64,000 bases of DNA from Pachypanchax playfairii (GCA_006937955.1 SSNP01000041.1:889264-953263), one strand, 5' to 3'; counted from the stretch's first letter, positions 39,761-53,300 are shown. Notes: a model not told the origin generated them from the letters alone. Numbers and translations are program-made.

Positions 39761-41812
39761 GTGGAAGAAAATCATCCAAAAATATAAATACTCCAGCAAC
39801 ACTTGTAGTGTAAAGAGAAATGTCCCTGTTTATTTATATATAGATAGATGTTCTGTTAAGTTATATTAAAGAGTGAGGAGATGATAATATACAGAGGAAT
39901 GAACTCATTGATAGGGAAGTCCACATTCATTCCTCCAGGAAATAAGCTTTTGAGGTGAAACATCCAAAATGCTTCTTTCTCTTAATACAAATGACATTTC
40001 CACTACTTTGGTGAAGTTAGATTCAATGTCTATAAAATACAAATAAGACTCAGTATGTTTTTTTAATTGAGGCGTCTTGCTACAGGACAAGTTGAGTTAT
40101 TCCTCAACAACTTTCATGTGTTCACCAATACAGACTTGGAGAAAATGAGAAGTTTCATCTATGTAGCAGCAGCATGACAGGATTGAAAAGGCTTCTCACG
40201 GTTTTTTTTTTACCTTTAAACTGCAAATAGCAAACAAACTGAACTGGATGTAATGAGTAAACACAGCATGATCACCCTGATATGCAGTGACAATATTATA
40301 AATATGAAAGAACTCATTAACTGTAAAACAAGCAACATACTTTATAAATACGAAAATTGTGCTTTAATATTCATTTATAATAATAAATTATGTGTTTGAT
40401 CAATTTATTTTTAATTAAACCTTTTTAAATGACCCAAAATTACACATAATGACTTTGTTTAAAAATGTACACTTTATGTTCCGTTAGTAAGCAGCCTCTC
40501 TATTTCTGGGAGGTGCTGATAGTGGAGTGGGTTTTTAACCCATGAGAGTTCTACGTCTAGGGACACTCGTGGTGGCAGAAGTGAACTAATAAAAATGAAG
40601 AATAAACTAAATAAATGACAAGGCAAAGATCTGGCATAACAACCAAAACAAAAGTCGATTTTGAAAGAAATACCAAGTTTTCTACAAATCGATAAAGTGG
40701 ATCTATGATAACTTTAATAAACCCATGAGTTAGCCACCGGCTAATGACATTAAGAGCAGACTGTGGAATTTTTTTTACAGCTGCACTTTCATTAATGATG
40801 ATGTCCAGAATTACACCGACAGACAGCCACTAAAATGAAAACGAAATTGCTGGACTGACACCGAGTCACACTGGAGGGACTCTCAGTGCCTGCTTTTACC
40901 CATCAGTGTGTGATTATTTGTGAGTGTGCTTGTGATAAAAAGTCCTTCCTCACTGCAGCCCATGATGACCCTCGGGATGTATAGAGGCCATGCCTTCCAG
41001 TGACACTTTGTTTTCTCTTGTCGAGGTTGATCAGTGTCAGGATGAATCCAATTTCCTTTCCCTTCTACTTTTCTTTAGCGCCATCTTTTCTTTTCCTCAA
41101 ACTTATCAACATCAGTTTTTGGTCCAATTGTTCTCTACTTTTTCTTCATCAGCTCTTCCATCACCTTCTATGTTTTATTTCATCACTCACAAATTGACAA
41201 ATACTAACAATGAATGAATGAATACAACAACAATGTCGCTTGATTCAAAATTTTGCTTGGACTACTTTCATGACAGAACAATAAAAAACTAATTATTTAG
41301 ACTACAGGACTTACAAAATAAGAAAATGTGTTTATATTATACAGATGTTACGTAAGTAAATAAGCAAGAAAAACATTGTTCATATTAGACTCAAATTTAA
41401 CTTAATATAAAACCTTTTCTCTGCAAATTTCTGGTCAATTTTTTATGTGTCATTTAATATAATTTATTTAAGAAAGTAAGAAACGCCACACAGGCTTAGT
41501 GTTTGGGTTTATTTAAATGCAGAGTGATAAATAATGATATCTATAAGCATAAATGCAAACAGGCAACTTGCTTTCATTATGTGGGGAAATCCACATTGTG
41601 CAGTAATAAATAAATCCAAGTTATTGTCAGAGAATGAACAGCTTCAACTCTGGGATATTGGAGACGTTTCTTTTTATTACATATTTGAAAATTATGATGA
41701 AGACTTCAAACTATTCCAGACCACCAGCTTTAACCCTGTAGACATCAGAGTTTCCTCATAAGGATAATATATTCTAATCACATATTTTCCTAATGCTGTA
41801 GCTTCAAAACTA

Positions 41813-43415
41813 CAGTGGGGCAAAAAAGTATTTAGTCAGCCACCAATTGTGTAAGTTCTCCCACTTAAAAAGATCAGAGAGGCCTGTAATTTTCATCATA
41901 GGTATACCTCAACTATGAGAGACAAAATGAGGAAAAAAAATCCAGAAAATCATATTGTCTGATTTTTAAATAATTTATTTGCAAATTATGGTGGAAAATA
42001 AGTATTTGGTCAATAACAAAAGTTAATCTCAATACTTTGTTATATAGCCTTTGTTGGCAATGACAGAGGTCAAACGTTTTCTGTAAGTCTTCACAAGGTT
42101 TTCACACACTGTTGCTGGTATTTTGGCCCATTCCTCCATGCAGATCTCCTCTAGAGCAGTGATGTTTTGGGGCTGACGCTGGGCAACACGGACTTTCAAC
42201 TCCCTCCAGAGATTTTCTATGGGGTTGAGATCTGGAGACTGGCTAGGCCACTCCAGGACCTTGAAATGCTTCTTACGAAGCCACTCCTTCGTTGCCCGGG
42301 CGGTGTGTTTGGGATCATTGTCATGCTGAAAGACCCAGCCACGTCTCATTTTCAATGCCCTTGCTGATGGAAGGAGGTTTTCACTCAAAATCTTACGATA
42401 CATGGCCCCATTCATTCTTTCCTTTACATGGATCAGTCGTCCTGGTCCCCTTGCAGAAAAACAGCCCCAAAGCATGATGTTTCCACCCCCATGCTTTACA
42501 GTAGGTATGGTGTTCTTTGGATCCAACTCAGCATTCTTTCCCCTCCAAACACGACAAGTTGAGTTTCTACCAAAAAGTTCTATTTTGGTTTCATCTTACC
42601 ATATGATGTTCTCCCAATCCTCTTCTGGATCATCCAAATGCTCTCTAGCAAACCGCAGACGGGCCTGGACGTGTCCTGGCTTCAGCAGGGGGACACGTCT
42701 GGCACTGCAGGATTTGAGTCCCTGGCGGCGTAGTGTGTTACTGATGGTAGCCTTTGTTACTTTGGTCCCAGCTCTCTGCAGGTCATTCACTAGGTCCCTC
42801 CGTGTGGTTCTGGGATTTTTGCTCACCGTTCTTGTGATCATTTTGACCCCACGGGGTGAGATCTTGCGTGGAGCCCCAGATCGAGGGAGATTATCAGTGG
42901 TCTTGTATGTCTTCCATTTTCTAATAATTGCTCCCACAGTTGATTTCTTCACACCAAGCTGCTTACCTATTGCAGATTCAGTCTTCCCAGCCTGGTGAAG
43001 GTCTACAATTTTGTTTCTGGTGTCCTTTGACAGCTCTTTGGTCTTGGCCATAGTGGAGTTTGGAGCGTGACTGTTTGAGGTTGTGGACAGGTGTCTTTTA
43101 TACTGATAACGAGTTCACACAGGTGCCATTAATACAGGTAACGAGTGGAGGACCGAGGAGCCTCTTAAAGAAGTTACAGGTCTGTGAAAGCCAGAAATCT
43201 TACTTGTTTGTAGGTGACCAAATACTTATTTTCCACCATAATTTGCAAATAAATTCTTTAAAAATCAGACAATGTGATTTTCTGGATTTTTTTTTCCTCA
43301 TTTTGTCTCTCATAGTTGAGGTATACCTATGATGAAAATTACAGGCCTCTCTGATCTTTTTAAGTGGGAGAACTTACACAATTGGTGGCTGACTAAATAC
43401 TTTTTTGCCCCACTG
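41813..43415 (-). mobile_element. Nearly intact Tc1 transposon, 1603 bp
   Basis: Starts CAGTGGGGCAAAAAAG and ends in its complement, flanked by TA on both sides (41811-41812, 43416-43417). The terminal inverted repeats are about 200 bp and almost identical to each other, differing at only a few positions, so the insertion is young. A single transposase gene lies between them on the minus strand, parallel to SLC2A13. Confidence 0.95.
42029..43051 (-). pseudogene. Tc1 transposase with one nonsense codon
   Basis: Would encode a 340-residue Tc1/mariner DD34E transposase, which cuts and pastes its own element. It starts MAKTKELSKDTRNKIVDLHQ, with paired helix-turn-helix DNA-binding domains over residues 1-120 joined by the GRPR-like linker RSGAPRK. 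Codon 153 (plus 42593-42595) is TAA where the family has serine (W-S-D-E-T), next to the first catalytic aspartate; TCA to TAA is one change. The frame is otherwise unbroken through D of FQHDNDPKHTA and E of NPIENLW to ITKY and the natural stop. The stop splits the catalytic domain, so this copy cannot make active enzyme. The other residues look normal, so inactivation was recent. Confidence 0.93.
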
Positions 43416-44591
43416 TATGAGTAATATTGTATAAAACAATACAAGGAAATTTACATTGTGGTTCCGTAAAACTGAATGGGCTTTTTGACTTGTTTTGTTA
43501 TGAAGATAACACAATTCAGTTTTCACCCCAGAAATCTGAGAGTAAAGTCCAAGTTTTGGTAGCAGCAGAGTCAACCGCAGACTCAGACCACCTTATGATG
43601 CATTCATTTTAGTCAGGACCTGCATTCTAGGAGTCAGAGGAATGCAGCAGAGCCAGTGAATGATTTGATGTCTCTTCAAAAGGTAAGGACTTCTTTGCAC
43701 AATAGAAGGAGAACATAATCAGTCGAATCAGATTCATTGAGGAGAACATCAAAGCGGCTGAAAAGAAAGCTGCAACCTTCAAAGCTTGGGGTCATGACTG
43801 TCAGATGTGAGGTGTTTTTAACACAAACAAAGGAAGCAGCCTGTCCTTATCCTTATTCTGGAGCCTTACCTAATATATTGTGTATAACAACTTTCAAATA
43901 ACTGTATTTAAAGATAGAACATTTCTAAAAGATGGTGTTGGTGGTTTATTTGGTACTTTATTTTGTTCTTCTATACCTTAAAATGGGTTCTTTAAACAGG
44001 TTCCTAAAAAAACCAAACACATGCATGCTGCGCCTTGCTGCTTTTAAATGTATTCAAAAAATTGAACCCATACCTGTCATTTTTGAAAGCTGAATGTTCC
44101 TTTTATTCTGGATATAACACGTCAGCTACTCATAAGTTTGATATCTTGCTCTCCTTTGTCATTTTTAATAAATGTCACAATGTCCCAATTGCACTCATTA
44201 AGTGAAAAGACTGAGGCCTTGTTCATATACCAGTGATTAAGATTCATAATGAAAGTCTGTGTGCATGAAAAGCTCAAATGAAGATATAAAAAAACCTTAT
44301 AATAATTGTGCACATGCACTGATGTGCCCATCAAGCAACATTCCCATTTATAAACCCCAGTTCACCCAGAAGTGTGGGCGTTAATATCTGATACTAATCA
44401 CCATCTAACGCTAAAGTTTCATCCTAATGGTCAAAACAAATCATTTCTTGAAGTGTGACATTACAAACAATTGTTAATATGATACATGACAGGGATCAAA
44501 CAAACTGTGTAGCATTACTATGTATTAAAATGACATTTAGCCCTTTTAAAACCAAAAATCTTACTCCTTTTCTATTGTGTTATCCACTTAC

Positions 44592-44800
44592 CTCCTCCAC
44601 TGTCCTTCTCCTCTTCCTCAATGCTGTTTTTGATGCTGTCATACTCTTCATCGATGTTTTGGTTGCCTCGGATTTGACTGAGAACACGCCGGGCCTTTTG
44701 GGTGAGTCCACGCTGTATCAGCCAGCGAGGGCTTTCAGGCAGGAAAAGGAATCCCATGAATTGAAGCATAGCGGGAACCACAGACAGACCCAACATGTAC
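44592..44800 (-). CDS. slc2a13: SLC2A13 exon 3
   Basis: 209-bp internal exon, residues 246-315 plus one base. The acceptor is CTTCTAG; the first G completes arginine 246, then YMLGLSVVPAMLQF forms TM6. PESPRWL (267-273) is the family signature at the start of the large cytosolic loop between TM6 and TM7. The loop contains QKARRVLSQIRGNQ and an acidic run, EEEEK, near 307-311. The donor is G/GTAAGT (plus 44586-44591), phase 1. Sequence and phase match vertebrate HMIT, where the same loop carries IDEEYDSIKN. Confidence 0.95.
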
Positions 44801-45522
44801 CTAGAAGAGGAGAGAAAACATGAGAAACTAAAAAAGCTGTAGCATCTTACATGGAGCTTTTTTAAAAAAATATATTTAGCTTTTTTTACACTGAACGTAT
44901 TATCCAAAGGACTGCAAAAAAAGTTGAACTGTGTGTATGTTTATGTAAGAAACCAGAGAAACAAGTAATCTTGACTTTTTGCAGGAGGGACTTTACAGCT
45001 AAATTTGTATGTAACAGAATAGATCGATAAAAAGCTCAGAGGGGCTGTTAGTGCAGAAAACAACAAAGGAAATTTCTCCTCTACTGAGTTTTCTTGGCCA
45101 GATGTGCAGTGCCCAGAATCCAAGAGAGATCCTGAGTGATGTGGACAACACACACTCTCCACAGAGGAGCTGTTAACCACAATCAGCTCTTAAGTTTGGT
45201 TGACATTAAGAGACAGTCTACTGTCTTAACACTAGCTCACTAAAATGTGTCACCTCAGCTTTGTTATATGTTTCATTGTCATTGCTGTTGAGTCCCACAA
45301 CTGTTGAGTCATTAGCAAAATAATGAGCTAGTTTGGGATAAATTTAGAAACACATTCCTTTTAATGATATAAGGCTAAGTACACATCCCTGAGGAGATCC
45401 TTGTGCTTTGTTTGATAGAGTTTGACCTGTATCTACCAACATGAATTCTCATTTTGTTGCAAAACTGTTGTACTTAAAATTTTAGACAGTTGCTTAACAA
45501 AACAGCTGAGTTTTTCCACCTA

Positions 45523-45525
<3 letters not shown>

Positions 45526-45567
<42 letters not shown>
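45526..45567. repeat. (AT)n microsatellite
   Basis: Uninterrupted TA tract of about 42 bp in intron 2. Confidence 0.97.
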
Positions 45568-45572
<5 letters not shown>

Positions 45573-45652
45573 CAGTATATAACCATTTACCACGGAGGCG
45601 CTAACAGCAGGTATGTTAACCAACATTTCACTTTCTTTTCAAATATGAGTTT

Positions 45653-46032
45653 TATCATCATCCATCCATTTTTTTGTACCCACTTGTTCCTGTTCAGGGG
45701 TTTGGGGGGCTGGTGCCACCTGGTGGGGGGCTCACTGGGTGAAAGGTGGGATACACCCTTCACAAGATGTCAGTACATCACAGGGCCACACAGAGACAGA
45801 CAACCAGTCCCATGGAAACTCATCCCTACAGCCAATTTAAAAGGTTCCAATTAACCAATGAGGCATTATTTTTGGTCTGTGGGGGGGAAACTGGATTCCC
45901 CAAAGAAAATCCATGCATATATAGGGAGAACATGCAAATTCTATCTTGAAAGGTCACAGCCGAGTTACCAATCCAGTGCCTTCTTGATGCAAGGCAACAG
46001 AGCATCACTGCATCACTGTGCAGCCCAGTACT
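45653..46032 (+). repeat. Dispersed teleost repeat, copy 1
   Basis: Starts 'catccatccattttttt', then 'cacttgttcctgttcagggg', 'gtgaaaggtgggatacaccc', 'ggagaacatgcaaatt' and 'ctgtgcagccca'. The order is the same as at 61921-62213. It is a very common fish repeat whose class I cannot settle from sequence. Confidence 0.7.
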
Positions 46033-46119
46033 ATTTTAATCTACTTTAGATTATTTTTCTATGCCTTAAACTTCTTAATAATTATTTAATGCTGACAGTT
46101 AGAATATGTGTGTAAGGAA

Positions 46120-47440
46120 ACATCCATCCAACCCCTTCATCCTGCCAATCCAAAATCAAGGTTGGATCATTCTTTCAGCCACAATCCGGATCTACTGACC
46201 ATAGGTGAGTGCAAGAATATAGACAGAGCAGTAAAACAATAGATTTGCTTTTTGGCTCCCTTCCCTCCCCATCATAACGGACCAGATCTAGACCCTCATT
46301 GCTGCAAACAAAGCCTCAATCCAACAGACCATCTACCGATCCATCCTTCTATCACTACTGGATAAGGCACCAAAGTACTTAAACTTCACACTCTCAGTCC
46401 AAAAAGAGCATTCAGTTTTTTTAAGGAGAACAATAGCCTCAGATTTGGAGGAAATTAACCCAAGTTCATGCTGAAAGTGCATGGCTTGAAGATGCCAACA
46501 GAACCACAGCATTTGCAAATAATCAAGATGAGACCATGAGGTTTTCAATGTAGACATCCTCCTTACCTCAGCTATGCCTCGAGATCCTGTCTATGAACAG
46601 TACACGCTGGGAGACCCAATTTTAAACCTTCTCCAAATCCACAAAACACAAGTACACTGGAGATCTTTACTCCCATGACCCCCTCAGGAACTTTTTAAAA
46701 GTACAGATCTGGTTCACAACCCTAACAAAACTGCCTCACTCCTCCTAAAACCAGGGTTTGACAATTTATGGAGTTTTCTTTTCAACCCTAGAGTCACTTT
46801 CTCAGGCAGCCTCAGAAGTGTGATCAACCTGAAATGCAGTCTCTGGTCCTTTTTTTTTATAAAAATTGGGACCACCGTCCTAGTACGCCCCTCCATAGGC
46901 ATTGTCCTGGTCTTCCATGCAACACTGAAGAGGCATTGGATCTATGAAGGCCCTGCAATGTCCAAATCCTTCAGGGCAAATCTCATCCCTTGAGCTTTGC
47001 CATTGTAATGAATTAAACTCCACTGAATCATTGGGCTCTGACTCCTCAGTGAAGAACGTGGGGATCAGGTTAATGAGGTTCTCAAAGTTCTTTTTACAAC
47101 CTTCAACAATATTCACAGTTCTCCACCCACACCAAACATTGGCCTTGAATAGGGCCTGAGGATCCTCTCCAACAGGCATCAATGACTTCTTGGTCAAAGT
47201 GCTTGAGAGACAAATCTATAAAGGAGGCCCTTGACATGGCCCACGCAGATTGCAGGTGCCCACCCTCACCCAAGATGCAGGAAAAACTGTCCTGGAGGGG
47301 GTTGTCTTCAAAAACTCATTTTCCATATCTGAATCACGCCAATCTAAACAAAACTGCTCAGAGAGAGACGCTAAAGCCGACTCAGTGTAACAACTGGAGA
47401 GGAATGCAAACAGATTCAGAAAAATATGAATATGATTAAA
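46120..47440 (-). mobile_element. Decayed non-LTR retrotransposon with RT remnants
   Basis: On the minus strand, separate frames still resemble one reverse transcriptase. About 46990-46870 has DEICPEGFGHCRAF.. and then MPLQCCMEDQDNAYGGAY, like the fish LINE segment before the first RT motifs. About 46465-46345 has GLISSKSEAIVLLKKTE and VKFKYFGAL, the post-catalytic TSKSEAMVL..FKYLG segment. Frameshifts and stops occur throughout. It fills nearly half of intron 2. Confidence 0.7.
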
Positions 47441-47660
47441 AACCAGAGGAGAGTGTTTGATATCTTTTAAATGACAACACACCTGCTGTTGAATAATACA
47501 GGCTGTTCTGAGCATCTGTTGACATTTTGAATGAGCCAGATTGGATTCATCTAGTATGTAATAACAATCCAAAGACACTGGTATCATATGACTACATGGC
47601 CTTTATATGAATCTATTTAATGGCACCCATTCTGAATCATTATATGCTCAGCTGTCTGAC

Positions 47661-47820
47661 CTCCATCCACCACGGTGCATGTAGCTGAAGGCACCATCGA
47701 TGAGGCTAGCGATGAACTGTCCACCGGTGATGAAGAGTGTGTTAATGGTGACAAGCTGACCCCTGAGGTGAGGTGGGGAGGCTTCAGCGATGTACACAGG
47801 AACTGTCATAGAGGCAACAC
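47661..47820 (-). CDS. slc2a13: SLC2A13 exon 2
   Basis: 160-bp internal exon, residues 193-246. It opens after a pyrimidine-rich CTTCTCAG acceptor; the phase-1 G from exon 1 completes glycine 193, and VASMTVPVYIAEASPP follows. This is the strongly conserved TM4-TM5 region of inositol and sugar transporters: PVYIAE, then PPHLRG in the cytosolic loop, then TINTLFITGGQF in TM5. It ends GGWR at donor AG/GTCAGA, phase 2. No stop or frameshift is seen, and the reading frame continues exactly into exon 3, as expected of a functional gene. Confidence 0.94.
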
Positions 47821-50046
47821 CTGAGAAGAAAGAAAACGAGAGGGAGAGGGGACAGTTACATGGAGGTTGCATGCAGAAAAATGGACTGATGAGACATTTC
47901 TCTATTCACTCATATTTGTAATTGAGTCTGTTTCCTGAAAGCAAAGCTGAAAAGTTGGCACTATTTGCACATCTACAAAAAAACCAAACAAACAAGAAAT
48001 TGGCAGTTTCTCAGTGTTTTGATTCTTAACACTTTTACAATTTTGACTAATTACTCTCCCAAATAGAAAACTGCTGTTAGCCACAGAGTTTGGATAAATC
48101 CACAGCAGCTTTTCTGATAACAAAACAGTTAATTATCCATTAAATTTAGTAAAAACTGAAGCAGCTACTGAATCAGATATTTTCCTTATAAAACACAAAC
48201 AGCCATAATGTGCAAAAAATAGTTCAATTTACCAGGTAGTTAGAAACCACAGATCTGCTTTAGGTTTGCATATGGCTTCTTTTGTTTTTTATTTTAAGAA
48301 CTTTGCATATAACTGGGTTTTTTGTACCACCATTTGTGTTTTTGTTTTAGATAAACAAATAATAAGAGCAAGAAAAAAAAAGATGAAAACTCAAATTGCA
48401 TTAAAAATCAAATTCTAAAGAAAATGTTCATATCAACAAAAAGACAAAAGTTTTAATAACATTCCTTAAAACATACAAAACATGAAAACATAGAGATCTT
48501 TTGGGGTTTAACTGTTTAACAATTTAGATAAACTCATCTCTGAATTGTCATATTAAAGAAATAATAAAAAAGACTAAATTACCTTTTTGTCTTTTTAATT
48601 TATGTCTAATTTTTTAATAGTTTCTGTTTTCTACTGTTTTTGGTTACAACAGCAAAGGCCAATTTTAAAAAATTTGCTTTATGTTACTCTGAATCAGACA
48701 TACTGATACACTCCTTCACGTTAGACGTTAGAACACACATACACAGAACAGCGTGTGTCAGATGAGATGTCATAAGACCCACGCTTTCCACAGCTGGCTC
48801 CTCATATGCTCTATTAATAGATTGCACCTCTCCTACCCTCCTCCACCTCCTGCTAATAGCCTGCCCTAAACTGCCACTATGAATACATGGCTACCCGTTG
48901 CTATGAAGACCACTTAAAGGGAAACTGGCCACACTGCCTCATGCATGCACCTCAGTGCGGCTGCTCTGGGAAGGCAGGAGATGAAGAGTTTGCAATTTCC
49001 TGGTTTGTTTGTTTCACAGGAGAAACAGATTCGACATTTCAATTTTTTAAACATGTATCAAAATGTTAAGTTTATCCATTAAAAAAAAAAAATCACACTT
49101 TGCTAGTGTGGGTTCAAATTTCAGAGAAATGACTGTAAGACTGCTAAAAGACATCCCACCTCGATCTTAGTCCTTTTGCAAAGTCCTTCTCTGCACAAAC
49201 AAACCCTAATTGTTTCAGAGCCAAGTATTTATCTTTGTTATGACTGAAAAGGCTTATTGTCTGATGGCGGAAATCCGAGATGCAAATCACTGCTGAAATC
49301 TAATCAAACGCTCTTCGCTACAAAGCCGGTCTTCTTACACGAACCTGTAAGAAAATTCATTCATCAGGTTCTGAAGGATGCTTTTTACCTTCAGCAAGAT
49401 TGTTAAACTTTAGAATTTCACCCTCAGTTTTGAAACGTCTAACAAGAAGTCAGAATTTATAGAATAAAAGTCTGAAATAATATGATCTATATATCTCTAT
49501 CCAAGTCTATACATGTTGTACACACACATACTGTATTTAAAAAAAATCATTTAAAAGTACAAAATACTGTTACTTTTCTGTATCGCAAAAGACTTTTGAT
49601 ACAATTAAATTAATTTAGCTGTTGTGAAATTATATTCAGCATTTTAGAATTTGTTGCATATAAAAGGATCACATTGGGGAAAATGACAAATATACAAAAA
49701 CTATGAGCAGACACTTATTCACAGCTTTACAAGGGAAAATTCTTGGCTGCATATTGTCTAACTGGCATTCAGAAAATCTCTTTATACCAAATGCAAACAA
49801 AACTCAGTTTGTCCTTTGCTGTAGGAGGCGTATTTTTGATATTTATTTTGTTTCAAATCATGTTTTTTATAAACATGGTGACTAAACCATGAATCATGAA
49901 TCAGAATCACTCCCAATGCACCATGAGGCACTTTGAGCATAAATGTAATAACTAAATGATTATTAAATAAGTTAAATGAATAATAAAATTGATATGATAT
50001 TTTGGTTCAAATACCCATGTAATAGTACAAAAATGTACACATCAAG

Positions 50047-50320
50047 CAGCAGCAAAAAGTAAGAAACCACCACATTCTTCCAACTGAGCAGCCAAGCTGC
50101 ACGTGGTGGGGCGTTCAAACGTACTTAGGAAAACTCAACCCTGAACATATAGATCTTCAGACGTTCCCAAAAATTGAACAAATACAAGAGAAACAAAACA
50201 AGAATTAATATCAGAACTGGCAACCCCAACAAAAAAAAAAAAAAAATCAGGGAGGGGGTGAGTGGACGTTTTATTTCCTACATGATGACAAGGTCCAATT
50301 CTTACATACTGTACCTTTAA
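50047..50320. repeat. Partial second copy of the 15656-17235 MITE
   Basis: Begins 'cagcaaaaagtaagaaacca' and follows the first MITE through 'ggaaaactcaa', 'gaacaaatacaagagaaac' and 'gtgagtgg' to the right end 'aattcttacatactgtacct'. The left third, including one terminal repeat, is missing. It shows what the interrupted first copy looked like before the LINE arrived. Confidence 0.8.
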
Positions 50321-53300
50321 TTCATGTTCTAGATTTTGGCCTGCTTAAAAACACTCCTGATTTATTAAACCTGTTTATTATTCATCAATGTAAATGAGAT
50401 ATGTTGGAGCAAAGAAGCATTGAAAACATGCAAGACAGATGACCGCAATAACCGGAACTGAGAAACACTGTTATACCACCACTTACTATTAAATAAATGC
50501 ATCAAAAGTAACAATGGAAGAAGATTTCAGACTCATAAGATTTCTCATAACTGAGCCTCTTGCCCGGTAACCATTGGAGACACCACCTCCCTGCAACCCT
50601 GAACAGGAACAAGTGAATAAGAAAATGATTGAATGCCAATTTGAGCTTCAGTAACCAAAAGTAAGGACGATACCACTTTTCATACCGATGCGATACTGAT
50701 ACTTGGATCTGAGTATTTGCTGATACTTCTACCACACAAAAAATACAATGACTTGGAAGACAGGTTTTATTTTCTTCTCTGCTTGTTACAATAAATGATA
50801 ATGAACTGTATAAAATAAATAAAATAATAATAAAAATGAGCTTGAGTCTTAGTGTTATCCACCTGCAGTAACTAACAGCTCATAGGACTGCTGGTGGGAT
50901 TGTACCGCTGATGTTAATTCATTTAGTGAATAATGGTTCATCTCTGCACTGCATCATGTGGCAAGAGGTGACAGAAAAAAAAATGTTAGGCCTCAATAAA
51001 AGCCAACATCACTAGAATTTCAGCATATTAGTAAAAAGATTGAAGAGTATACAACGTCATGATTATTAGGCCATGTGCATTAAAGTTTTTCTGGCTAAGA
51101 CTCTTTAGACAACATATATTTAGTTTAGATTTCTTTAATCTGGTGCAGTTATTGTTAAACTAACTTAAATCAATAACCTTAATTTGATGCAAAGAGGGAA
51201 TATGGTTTTGTGAAAGGAAGCAAATGTAATCCTAATCAGAAAATACTTTTATGTTACACTTAATTCCCTGATCTGCCTCTGAGATCCAACAAATTTGTTT
51301 CTTGTTTTTGTAACCTTTTCCCTAAAACTTTAGAAATAATCAGTAATTTGAACGACAACTGTAATAAGAGGAGGTAATGATGACTCTGCTACAGCATAAA
51401 CCCCCCCCACACACACACACTAAGAACATGAAGGACCTTTAAAGCATGTTGAGGTCTTCAGAGTTTAGTAATACATTGGACTCTACAATGATTTTCAGCA
51501 TATACCATTACATTTGATTGAACTTCAAAAGTCATAGGAACGAGGAGAATCGTACAAACCTACTAAACAAACTTTTGAGACTGCAGCCTAAATTTGCCAC
51601 CATACATTTACATTTGGTTGTTCACTATTTGATCTATAGTCATGCTTTATAGATCATGGAGCGTGTAGTGGGGTTGCCGTGTGTGAAGGAGGCTTTGCTA
51701 AATTATACTGACTGCCAATGATAAATGGATGGTGTTCAGTTTGTTATGATTATGCTGATGATTAGTCCAATCTCAAAGACTAAATGTTTAAGGTTTCACA
51801 TATAAATGCATTTTGTTAATAAAACCTGCTACCCTAAAAAGCAGAATGAATCCCTTTTTTTTACATTTAAAAACAGTAACAGTCACTTTAGAGTGTAAGA
51901 TTAAATTCAAGTTACACAGAACCACAGATTATAAAAAACACGGAGCAATTATCCACATTCATGCATCTCTCAAACTAAATATTTCCAAGTAAAGAGCCAA
52001 AAGATACAAAAATGCATAAAAATTGCTGTTCATCTGCTTGTTTTCTGTGAACTCCCTTTTCCATTAATGAGCTCTCCCTTCAGAACCAAGGACAGCTCCC
52101 AGCAGAGACGTAAACAGTACACAAACACAGCCTAAAGCAGTCGCGTGTTCACGCTGAGCCTCCAAGTATCACAACACACTGAAACAAAGTGCCTGCCTTG
52201 GTCTGCGAAGGCAGCCTGGAGCCATGAAGTACAAAGCTCAGCACTGAATCTCTTGATCAGACAGAGATGGAGGCACTTCACAGCACCCACATTCACTGTG
52301 ATCCACTCAAGACACAGAGAGGGACTTAAAAAAAAACATTATTGGTTGTCAAAATGGATACGAATGGTAGAAGTATGTAAATAACCATAATATTTGAAGA
52401 TATTTGTTGTAATAATGTGATTCCAAACGGAGCTTCTTTATCTATTGGACTCTTTTAGAAGTTAGCCACACAGGATCATGAATTCAGACCTCAGGAAACA
52501 TCAGTTTTCTGTAAATGTTTCATTTTGACCCGATCCAATTTCTCAATCTTACCCAGCTAGACACACCACGTAGCCCCGGGTTTTAAGAACAGGGGGATAC
52601 TGATCAGGCACGTTACATCACCAGGTAACACCAACCTTCTTGTGCTATTTATGTAAAAATAACAAAATAAATACATATATTATCATACTGGCAATTGATT
52701 TTCAGTATAAAACTATCAGCAACATCAAAATAGAAATTAATCTTAAAAAAATGTTTTTGTCTAAATGGTTTCTACCTGGTAAAAATCACAAAACAAATCA
52801 CTAACTAGTCTAAGTTGTTTTAGAAACTAGTGAATACATCTGATTATCACTGAGTGAAATGTTTTTATATAACCAACTTATAATCTGTATTGATGCATCT
52901 TGGTTATGTTTCTGTTCAGCACCTTGAAATGAATTTTGTTATGAACTGGCACCATGTTGTTACAGTCCTCCTGTATGATGTTGCTACAGCTAATATTAAA
53001 ATTATTAACATCTCTAGATATCAAAAAAGTTACTGTTGAGTAAAGTTACAGCATTCAGCTGTTGACGGTTTCTTTTTACATTTACATTATATCAAATTTT
53101 AGTTCTAAGAGAAATATTTTTAAAATAAATTTGATAATTGTAACACCCCAGTTTTTCTTTGTTGAAGGGGTGAAACTGAATTGGGCGTTTAATGAATTCT
53201 ACTTTCCTGTATGCAGATAAACAAAGTCTTCTTTAAGTGTCCACTTAGCTTTCACCTACATAACATGAGACTTCCAGCTTAATTATATAAACCAACCAAT

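Larger units (their letters stand above)
18855..44591 (-). other. SLC2A13 intron 3 (25.7 kb)
   Basis: Bounded by GTAAGT donor after exon 3 and the TTCAG acceptor of exon 4. It holds the Tc1 element at 41813-43415, the hAT element at 25868-27209, the Harbinger-like MITE at 34437-34915, the inverted-repeat element at 21187-21887, two SINEs, a LINE end and smaller remnants, each listed separately. Unlisted stretches of several kb (for example 22000-24180, 29000-32390, 35000-36840, 39770-41800, 43420-44590) show no coding or RNA signal that I can support. Confidence 0.85.
44801..47660 (-). other. SLC2A13 intron 2 (2.9 kb)
   Basis: Bounded by GTCAGA donor and CTTCTAG acceptor. It carries an (AT)n tract, a dispersed repeat (about 45653-46032) and a decayed non-LTR retrotransposon (about 46120-47440), so most of its length is repeat-derived. 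Confidence 0.85.

Noticed and set aside
42402..42998. 198-codon plus-strand reading frame
   Set aside because: It is the antisense shadow of the Tc1 transposase on the minus strand.
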